Shown one piece after another: positions 7,173-12,362 of a stretch of 12,362 nt of DNA (position 1 is the stretch's first letter; the number at the start of each line of letters is the position of its first letter). The DNA lies in assembly GCA_945827465.1 (NCBI GenBank), contig CALZOH010000086.1, forward strand, positions 1 to 12,362. Direction: 5' to 3'. The stretch is from an uncultured Prevotellaceae bacterium (lineage in GTDB: Bacteria; Bacteroidota; Bacteroidia; Bacteroidales; Bacteroidaceae). The notes under the pieces were generated by a model. That model worked only from the letters and a program-made list of their open reading frames with translations, was not told the origin of the DNA and ran no database searches. The translations under genes were made by a program, and so were the position numbers.

Positions 7173-8063
7173 TCAATCTTTCGGCTGACGCCAGCGTTTC
7201 AATATCGGAAAGAACCCTTGCATCATGCCACGATATTCTTCTCGGGTAACTTGTTGACCACTCTGACGATTAAATTCATCCAGAAATTGAAGGCAAGTAT
7301 CAATCATTTCATCCATCGTACATTCTCTGGTGAAAGCACCCTTCTGATAACAATAGCGACAATAATCATAGGAGACGCTGCCATCGGCTTCAGTACCGCA
7401 GTCATCGGTAGAAGTCAACGGCATACCACAACTCTGGCAGAACTGAGGAAGTTGTTCAGGAGCAAAAGCCTTTTCTTTTGGAGGGAAGGTAGCCTCGTAA
7501 GCAGCAAAGCCCGCGGGGTCGTCATCGGCAGAAAAATAACAAGGAGGAGTATGATAGGTAGCTTCACGACCTGCCAAATAACCGGGCACGAGTTCTTGGG
7601 CCAAGAAATAAGGCACTTCAGCCTCACGTGGTTCGGCATGATAATGTATGCCTAAAGTACTGGCCACCACAAAACCGGCATGACGATAGAAACCGATCTT
7701 TCCTTCCATACAAAGCAGACCGATACCTTGCTCACGTGCTTTTTCAAGAGAATAGCAGAGGAGTTTCAGTCCATAGCCTTTACGCTTATAGTCGGGATGG
7801 ATGCTGATGGGCCCAAAAGTCCAGGCCTGAATCTTCTCGCCCTCATCCGTCAGCAGCCAGGCTTTGGAATACATCACATGCCCGATGATTTTACCGTCTT
7901 CTTCCATCACGAAGTCAAGTTCCGGAATAAAATCGGGATAATTGCGGTAGCGGTTCAATACAAAATGTTCGGTGCAGCCGGGACGATAGACATTCCAAAA
8001 GGCTTCACGGGTCAAGTTCTCCACCTCTCGGTAGTCTTGCGGGGTTTCTAATCTGATGTTCAT
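7173..8063 (-). CDS. GNAT acetyltransferase fused to a C-terminal zinc ribbon
   Basis: A two-domain cytoplasmic protein of 296 residues. The N-terminal half (about 1-140) is a GNAT domain: NIRLETPQDYREVENLTREAF opens it, KIIGHVMYS (58-66) is the central strand, and GPISIHPDYKRKGYGLKLL (84-102) is the acetyl-CoA-binding loop, with GFYRHAGF (124-131) after it. The C-terminal part (about 207-290) resembles the putative zinc-ribbon family, with CQSCGMPL (209-216) and CRYCYQKGAF (235-244) giving a likely four-Cys site (209, 212, 235, 238). The helical tail DEMIDTCLQFLDEF also fits that family. The zinc ribbon is often a free-standing protein, so the fusion may direct the acetylase to a partner or nucleic acid; that is inference. 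It is the first gene of a two-gene unit with the RimJ/RimL-like GNAT, and its own promoter box lies about 55 bases upstream. Confidence 0.85.
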   Translation of the reverse strand: MNIRLETPQDYREVENLTREAFWNVYRPGCTEHFVLNRYRNYPDFIPELDFVMEEDGKIIGHVMYSKAWLLTDEGEKIQAWTFGPISIHPDYKRKGYGLKLLCYSLEKAREQGIGLLCMEGKIGFYRHAGFVVASTLGIHYHAEPREAEVPYFLAQELVPGYLAGREATYHTPPCYFSADDDPAGFAAYEATFPPKEKAFAPEQLPQFCQSCGMPLTSTDDCGTEADGSVSYDYCRYCYQKGAFTRECTMDEMIDTCLQFLDEFNRQSGQQVTREEYRGMMQGFFPILKRWRQPKD

Positions 8064-8117
8064 TTTAACTTATTCATTAAATAGGATTCAAAACAAGAGT
8101 AAATGTATTCTGAACTG

Positions 8118-8125
8118 CAAAGGTA
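8118..8125 (-). promoter_or_regulatory. −7 promoter box of the GNAT gene pair
   Basis: TACCTTTG on the minus strand matches TAnnTTTG and lies 54 bases upstream of the ATG at 8061-8063. No convincing TTTG is present in the −33 region. The rest of the 267-base gap between the genes holds the terminator of the next unit and nothing else recognised. Confidence 0.5.
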
Positions 8126-8241
8126 ATGGAAGAAATATATTGCCAGGGGTAAAAATCGGCCAAATTAATTAAGACGGAAAATGACAGAAAAAACACACGA
8201 AGCCTATATTCGCATGCCACGTTCCCACAAAATAAATCTCA

Positions 8242-8294
8242 ACTGCCGCCGTCAGTATTCCGGCCAAAACCGTCGGGAACTGACAAACGGCAGT
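8242..8294 (-). terminator. Probable terminator after the phosphoesterase/beta-barrel unit
   Basis: ACTGCCG (8242-8248) pairs with CGGCAGT (8288-8294), GTCA (8251-8254) with TGAC (8281-8284), and TTCC (8258-8261) with GGAA (8276-8279). These nested pairs form a long interrupted stem. It lies 37 bases past the stop of the minus-strand gene ending at 8331. The minus-strand continuation (TTGAGATTTATTTTG) is T-rich but not a clean run. Confidence 0.55.
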
Positions 8295-8330
8295 CATCAT
8301 TCAAATCACCGTATTAACAATTATCTGTAA

Positions 8331-9062
8331 TTAGAACAAATCAAACTTCAGACCGAAACTCAGACTCAGAATGTCTGTCAGAGAAATAAAGTTGTTGGTC
8401 ACATAACTGGCCAAATAAAGGTCGCACGTGCTCAACTCATAATAGAAGGATATACAGTTGGCATGATGACGCTTCTCACTGGGAATGGGAAAGCGCAAGC
8501 GTTGACCGAGAAATACGTTGGCACGAATTTTGGTAGGAAAACCGTAATAGTGCTTAGGGTACTTATCAGGCTGACTGTTCCAGAACTCATCACCAAAAAT
8601 AGTATTGAAAAACAAGCCGCATGCAAGCGGTTCAATCTGGAAACCTTCGTTAATGGTAATGCGAAACGGCACATAACTCTGCTTCAACGTCATGGTAGCG
8701 TGATTATGCCGACTGCTGTACTTAGGCAGAAAACCAAAGTATAGGTCGGTCTCCCATACTCGTTTTGCATGGCCGTAATGCCAGCCTGCTGATGCCGATA
8801 CCAATCCGATACTGCCGGCATATTGCAACTTAAATTGATTGGGTATAAGACTTCTCCAAAAATTCTGATAACGTCTCGTTATCCGCTCGTAGCGGCTGAC
8901 CGTGGTCTCTTCCTGTTTAAAAGCCGACTGATCAATTTGTAGCGTGGGCGCGGGTAAGGTATACATTGAAAGAGTATTATCACCGGCCTTTACAGACTGT
9001 GGGAACAAGGCCAGCAACACCACTAATGCGGACAACTGGTATTTAAAGGTCGAAAGCTTCAT
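8331..9062 (-). CDS. Exported protein, probable small outer-membrane beta-barrel
   Basis: No family was recognised with certainty. The 243-residue product has a clear signal peptide (residues 1-26, MKLSTFKYQLSALVVLLALFPQSVKA). From about residue 78 there is a succession of short amphipathic stretches with alternating hydrophobic and polar residues, rich in aromatics (for example FKLQYAGSIGLVSASAGWHYG and SLSFGLKFDLF). It ends in Phe, the usual last residue of outer-membrane beta-barrels. The stretch AGSIGLVSASAGWHYG and the closing strands suggest roughly 8 strands. Its ATG lies inside the end of the upstream metallophosphoesterase gene (20-base overlap, different frame), so the two are translationally coupled. 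The partner is a predicted lipoprotein, which supports an envelope role. A role in transport or in anchoring an envelope enzyme is possible but not shown. Confidence 0.6.
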   Translation of the reverse strand: MKLSTFKYQLSALVVLLALFPQSVKAGDNTLSMYTLPAPTLQIDQSAFKQEETTVSRYERITRRYQNFWRSLIPNQFKLQYAGSIGLVSASAGWHYGHAKRVWETDLYFGFLPKYSSRHNHATMTLKQSYVPFRITINEGFQIEPLACGLFFNTIFGDEFWNSQPDKYPKHYYGFPTKIRANVFLGQRLRFPIPSEKRHHANCISFYYELSTCDLYLASYVTNNFISLTDILSLSFGLKFDLF

Positions 9063-9852
9063 ACCGATAAGTGCTTCGGGTTATGGTAAACAATAGGTAA
9101 GCCAAACTCTTGGCACTACCACTTTTATAATATGGAACGCCATTCTCATAAGGATAATCAATGCCAACATGATGGTCGTGTCCTCCCATACAGAAAAGCA
9201 ACTGCGGAAACTGATTGAGCATATAGTCAAAATAATCAGCAACGTTGTTATTAAACTGCTCGGTGTAGGGTATCGCATGCATCGCAACCACCGTGCGCAT
9301 CACACTATCGGGCACAGCAGCCAAATCATCCTTGATGAAACTAAAATCCGGTATAGCTTGCGAGTAATCGTATTCAAAAGCATTCGTATTTAAACATAAC
9401 ACATGAAGAAAGGAGGCATTAAAGCTGAAATTATCATCACCATACATCTTGTGATAAACATCCTCGCCGGTTCCCAGACAATCATGATTACCAATAATAC
9501 AAACATAAGGCATCTGAAAACCCATCAACAACTTTCGTTGCCACTTAAACTCTTCAGTCAAGCCAAAATCAGATTGGTCACCAAGATGTATCACAAAATC
9601 TACATCACCTCGGGCATTAATGGCATTCACCAACAACTTCGTTTCGTCGTACCAGCGCTGCGTATCAGAAATCACAGCAAAACGCAAAGTATCTTTCCCC
9701 GCACATTCGGTCTCGATTCGCTCAATCATACGTCGCGTAAGGTCGGTATCACCGGTAACACGAGTTGCATACGGATGATATTCAATCATGTCACAACCAA
9801 GGGGAAGAACGAGTGACAACATCAACAGAAAATAGGTAATGATCGTTTTCAT
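9043..9852 (-). CDS. Lipoprotein-type calcineurin-like metallophosphoesterase
   Basis: Predicted metal-dependent phosphatase exported to the envelope. The start at 9852 gives 269 residues beginning with a signal sequence and Cys20 in LVLPLGCDM, a lipobox-like site although Pro at −3 is atypical. The open frame extends 68 codons upstream, but that part carries the promoter box and no conserved sequence. Metal-ligand motifs occur in family order: SDTQ (62-65, Asp63), GDQSD (91-95, Asp92), GNHD (121-124), MHAIP (191-195, His192) and GGHDHHVG (223-230). The first motif is DxQ in place of the classic DxH, a variant seen in many bacterial relatives. Its 3' end overlaps the beta-barrel gene, indicating one transcript. 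The substrate is unknown; nucleotides, phospholipids or sugar phosphates are all possible. Confidence 0.85.
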   Translation of the reverse strand: MKTIITYFLLMLSLVLPLGCDMIEYHPYATRVTGDTDLTRRMIERIETECAGKDTLRFAVISDTQRWYDETKLLVNAINARGDVDFVIHLGDQSDFGLTEEFKWQRKLLMGFQMPYVCIIGNHDCLGTGEDVYHKMYGDDNFSFNASFLHVLCLNTNAFEYDYSQAIPDFSFIKDDLAAVPDSVMRTVVAMHAIPYTEQFNNNVADYFDYMLNQFPQLLFCMGGHDHHVGIDYPYENGVPYYKSGSAKSLAYLLFTITRSTYRYEAFDL

Positions 9853-9871
9853 TATTGGATGAATTCGGCTG

Positions 9872-9899
9872 CAAATGTAGAAAAAAAGAGAATCGCAAA
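9872..9899 (-). promoter_or_regulatory. Bacteroidetes-type promoter of the phosphoesterase/beta-barrel unit
   Basis: TACATTTG (9872-9879, minus strand) matches TAnnTTTG, and a TTTG (9896-9899) lies 16 bases further upstream, the same spacing as at rpsP. It is 19 bases before the chosen ATG and lies within the longer open frame, supporting the shorter start. Confidence 0.65.
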
Positions 9900-10036
9900 A
9901 AACCTTACTTTTGCGCAAAAGACAAGAATGCGACATTTTGACAAGAATTTGAAACTTTATGACTACAATATTCCTACAGAAATCAACCGTAATAGACTTG
10001 CAGCTATCACTTCGTAGTTTTTCTACAAAAAAATAG

Positions 10037-10044
10037 TAACTTAG
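10037..10044 (+). promoter_or_regulatory. Weak −7-like box before the CocE-type hydrolase
   Basis: TAACTTAG differs by one base from TAnnTTTG and lies 61 bases upstream of the ATG at 10106. No TTTG is found at −33; instead a small hairpin, GTAG (10014-10017) with CTAC (10023-10026), occupies that position. The rest of the 253-base divergent gap is AT-rich with no gene. Confidence 0.3.
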
Positions 10045-10105
10045 CAAGCCCAACAAGAGAACAAGATTATACCATACCTATAATATATATATCCAACCAA
10101 CTGTC

Positions 10106-11953
10106 ATGCCACAAAACAACCACATCCGTCTGAGTCGACTTATACTCTTCGTGCTGACCAGCCTAATCTATTCAACATCCCTGCCGGCCCAAGACATCAA
10201 CGAAGCATGGGTTCAACAAAATTATAGCAAACGCGAAGTCTACGTACCAATGCGCGATGGCATCCAACTTTACACTGCTATTTATGAGCCTCTTGATAAA
10301 GAGTCCCATCCCATCTTGTGGCAACGCACTCCCTACGGATGCCATCCTTATGGCCCGAATATGAGCAGTGCACTCTGGAAGGGAATGGCCCCCTTTTGTC
10401 AAAAGAAATATATTTTGGTATATCAAGACGTGAGAGGGCGGCGAATGAGCGAAGGTGATTTCTTAAATGTCAGACCCATTCATTTAGAAAAAGGGGCTCC
10501 GTCCGATGATGTTAGCGATGCCTACGACACAGCAGAATGGCTCATTCACCACACACGAAATAATGGAAATATCGGTTTAACCGGCAATTCCTATTTAGGT
10601 TATTATGCACTGATTTCATCCATATGCCGACACCCGGCCATTAAGGCCGTCTGCGCACAAGCACCCATCGGAGATTGGTTCTTAGGGGATGACATCCACC
10701 ACAACGGTGTAGTGATGCTAACCGATGCCTTTCGTTTTCTGACGGGATTTAATCGTCCCAGAAAAGCACCGTCTCCCGCTGATTCGCCTTACAAGCCCTA
10801 TTACAATCAAAACGAACGCGATTTCTTCCTGCAGCATGGTTGTCTTGGCAACATTTTGTCGCTCTTGGGTGACAGCATCAGTTTTTGGACAGCAATGGCA
10901 GCCCATCCCGACTATGACAAATGGTGGCAAGAACGCTCATACACCCCATTACTCAAACGACAAGAAGTTCCCACACTTGTGGTGGGCGGATTGTTTGATG
11001 CCGAAGATCTTTATGGCACATGGAATGCCTATCACCATTTAAAGAACAAGCCCAATGTATATTTGTTGATCGGGCCATGGGCACACGGGGCATGGCAAAA
11101 CGGACGTGCTAATAGTTTGGGCAAAGTGAACTTTGGCGATAACGATTTGGGCAAGACCTTTCGCGAAGCCCATTTAGACTTCTTCAACGCTTATCTGTGT
11201 GGTAATAAAGATGACCTCAAACAAAAGCATTCAAAAGCCACTGTATTCTTTACCGGAGAAAACCGTTGGCACAACTTCAATCAATGGCCGGCTGTCGGTA
11301 CCAAACGCCGTTCCATCTATCTGCATTCCCTCGGTCAACTCCGAGACAAAGTTCCCACTGAAAAGCACTCTTTTACTACCTATCATTCTGACCCGAACGA
11401 TCCCGTTCCTTACTCCAGCAGAAACGGCAGTTATCGCAACGCGGACTACATGGTAGAAGACCAACGATTCACAAACACCCGAAAAGATGTCATCAACTTC
11501 TACTCTGAAACTCTGACGCACCCCCTCACCCTTGGAGGCCCGATAGAAGCAGACATTTGGATAAGCACCACCGGGAGCGATGCCGATTTGGTCGTAAAAC
11601 TGATTGATGTCTATCCTGACAAGAACGGCGAAATGAGCAATTATCACTTCCCAGTTCGGTTCGACATTATGCGCGCCCGATATCGTCAAAGTTTCAGCCA
11701 TCCCATCGCCATGAAGCCCGGCCAACCTGAACGCATTCGATTCAATCTACCCGACGTAGCACACACATTCCAAGCCGGCCACAAAATTCTCATCCAAATA
11801 CAAAGCACTTGGTTTCCACTTGCCGAAAGAAACCCGCAACAATTCATCAACGTATGGCAATGCCGTCGTAACGACTTCCATCCGGCTGACATCACCATCT
11901 ATCATCAAAAAGGAATGACTTCGCGCCTTATACTTCCTGTGATAGATAAGTAA
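10106..11953 (+). CDS. Exported CocE/NonD-type hydrolase (X-Pro dipeptidyl-peptidase S15-like)
   Basis: Serine hydrolase of the alpha/beta fold, related to cocaine esterase, glutaryl-7-ACA acylase and Xaa-Pro dipeptidyl-peptidases; it would cleave an ester, amide or proline-containing peptide outside the cytoplasm. The 615-residue product has a signal peptide (1-28, ending SLPAQ). The catalytic domain starts with VYVPMRDGIQLYTAIYEP (45-62) and has QRTPYG (73-78, Tyr77 a candidate oxyanion residue), YQDVRGRRMSEG (106-117), the nucleophile elbow GNSYLGY (160-166, Ser162), the acid GGLFDAED (294-301, Asp298) and the base GPWAHG (323-328, His327). Residues from about 400 match the jelly-roll C-terminal domain of the family (TLTHPLTLGGPIEADIWIST, then ADLVVKLIDVYPD). 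Length and triad are complete. It is divergent from the phosphoesterase unit and is followed by a repeat array. Which substrate it uses cannot be told by eye. Confidence 0.9.
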   Translation: MPQNNHIRLSRLILFVLTSLIYSTSLPAQDINEAWVQQNYSKREVYVPMRDGIQLYTAIYEPLDKESHPILWQRTPYGCHPYGPNMSSALWKGMAPFCQKKYILVYQDVRGRRMSEGDFLNVRPIHLEKGAPSDDVSDAYDTAEWLIHHTRNNGNIGLTGNSYLGYYALISSICRHPAIKAVCAQAPIGDWFLGDDIHHNGVVMLTDAFRFLTGFNRPRKAPSPADSPYKPYYNQNERDFFLQHGCLGNILSLLGDSISFWTAMAAHPDYDKWWQERSYTPLLKRQEVPTLVVGGLFDAEDLYGTWNAYHHLKNKPNVYLLIGPWAHGAWQNGRANSLGKVNFGDNDLGKTFREAHLDFFNAYLCGNKDDLKQKHSKATVFFTGENRWHNFNQWPAVGTKRRSIYLHSLGQLRDKVPTEKHSFTTYHSDPNDPVPYSSRNGSYRNADYMVEDQRFTNTRKDVINFYSETLTHPLTLGGPIEADIWISTTGSDADLVVKLIDVYPDKNGEMSNYHFPVRFDIMRARYRQSFSHPIAMKPGQPERIRFNLPDVAHTFQAGHKILIQIQSTWFPLAERNPQQFINVWQCRRNDFHPADITIYHQKGMTSRLILPVIDK

Positions 11954-11988
11954 CGAACTGATCACTCATCACCACTCAAGGACTCTTC

Positions 11989-12003
11989 AAATCACAATGA
12001 TTT
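11989..12003. other. Small hairpin after the hydrolase gene
   Basis: AAATCA (11989-11994) pairs with TGATTT (11998-12003) around a CAA loop, 35 bases past the hydrolase stop. It is followed by TGATGGG and not a T-run, so it is only a weak terminator candidate. Termination could instead depend on the repeat hairpins that begin 20 bases later. Confidence 0.3.
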
Positions 12004-12021
12004 TGATGGGTGTACCAACCG

Positions 12022-12308
12022 CCTTGAAGTTACTTCAGGGCCAAATTGTACACGACGCAAAATCGACTTGAACCAACTTCAAGGTCAAATTGTACACTGC
12101 GCAAAAACAACTTGAAGTTACTTCAAGCCCAAATTGTTCCATGAACAAGACCATTTTTACATTGTTCAATGCCCTTTCGTACACGACGCAAAGCCCCCTT
12201 GAACTAACTTCAATACCCTTTTGTACACTGCGCAAAGCCCCTTGAACCAACTTCAAGGCATTTTTGTACACGTGCAAAGCCCCTTGAACCAACTTCAAGG
12301 CATTTTTG
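12022..12308. repeat. Tandem array of ~43-base hairpin-containing repeats
   Basis: Six clear units, plus one degenerate unit, follow head to tail. The CTTGAA core begins at 12023, 12067, 12111, 12198, 12241 and 12283, spaced 44, 44, 87 (two units), 43 and 42 bases. A unit is an inverted repeat, typically CCTTGAACCAACTTCAAGG (19 bases), then CATTTTTG or CAAATTG, then GTACAC, one or two variable bases, CGCAAA or TGCAAA, and CCC. Units 1 and 3 have GTTA in the loop region (7-base stem, 3-base loop); the others have CCAA (6- or 7-base stem, 5-base loop). The whole unit is conserved, so it is not a repeat-plus-spacer CRISPR. No credible gene lies in the last 409 bases. The array fades after 12308. 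Function is unknown. Confidence 0.85.
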
Positions 12309-12362
12309 GGCGGGTTGGACATTTTGCATGGTAAGACCTGTTATAATAGGTTGATTTGTATA

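Noticed and set aside
9403..9816. 137-codon plus-strand frame
   Set aside because: Antisense to the metallophosphoesterase, whose metal motifs are intact; no domain, promoter or ribosome-binding signal supports it.
9853..10056. 68-codon N-terminal extension of the metallophosphoesterase
   Set aside because: It contains the predicted promoter and would place the lipoprotein-type signal sequence internally.
12022..12308. CRISPR array
   Set aside because: The whole unit is conserved, with no unique spacers of uniform length, and no cas gene is present.
12035..12322. 95-codon minus-strand frame with a repeated NALKLVQGAL peptide
   Set aside because: It is the translation of the repeat array. 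Most unit lengths are not multiples of three, so the peptide repeat holds only where the spacing is 42; there is no promoter box or signal of selection on protein.
12332..12362. Inverted repeat ACCT...AGGT near the window end, possibly an element boundary
   Set aside because: Only 4 base pairs and cut off by the window edge; too short to support an insertion-sequence end.

Overview
The window looks like chromosome from a member of the Bacteroidales (Bacteroides, Phocaeicola or Prevotella-like). Three things support this. Protein S16 carries the long Ala/Glu-rich tail usual in this group. Most transcription units have a TAnnTTTG −7 box, with a TTTG −33 element in some, instead of a sigma70-type promoter. 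Shine-Dalgarno sequences are weak or absent. The content is mostly chromosomal housekeeping and envelope genes; no transposase, integrase, phage gene or CRISPR array was seen.

Layout, left to right. (1) Minus strand: asd (aspartate-semialdehyde dehydrogenase) followed by rpsP (ribosomal protein S16), each with its own promoter box. rpsP has a perfect hairpin at the predicted 5' end of its mRNA and a terminator hairpin downstream. (2) Plus strand, divergent from asd: a two-gene operon of a CPA2-type cation/proton antiporter with a universal-stress-like cytoplasmic tail and tcdA, the tRNA t6A-cyclising dehydratase. (3) Minus strand, convergent with tcdA: an exported sialate O-acetylesterase. 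(4) Minus strand: a two-gene unit of a GNAT acetyltransferase fused to a zinc ribbon and a RimJ/RimL-like GNAT, ending in a clear terminator. (5) Minus strand: a lipoprotein-type metallophosphoesterase overlapping by 20 bases a small exported protein that is probably an outer-membrane beta-barrel. (6) Plus strand, divergent from that pair: an exported CocE/NonD (S15-like) serine hydrolase.

The last 410 bases after the hydrolase contain no credible gene. They hold a tandem array of imperfect ~43-base units, each with a short inverted repeat (CTTGAA...TTCAAG) and a conserved GTACAC..CGCAAA tail. This array is the least explained part of the window and the best candidate for something undescribed.

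Several products act in the envelope or outside the cytoplasm: the antiporter, the acetylesterase, the phosphoesterase/beta-barrel pair and the hydrolase. Apart from the operon pairs, the genes are not an obvious single pathway. All functional names come from recognising motifs by eye; no database search was run.
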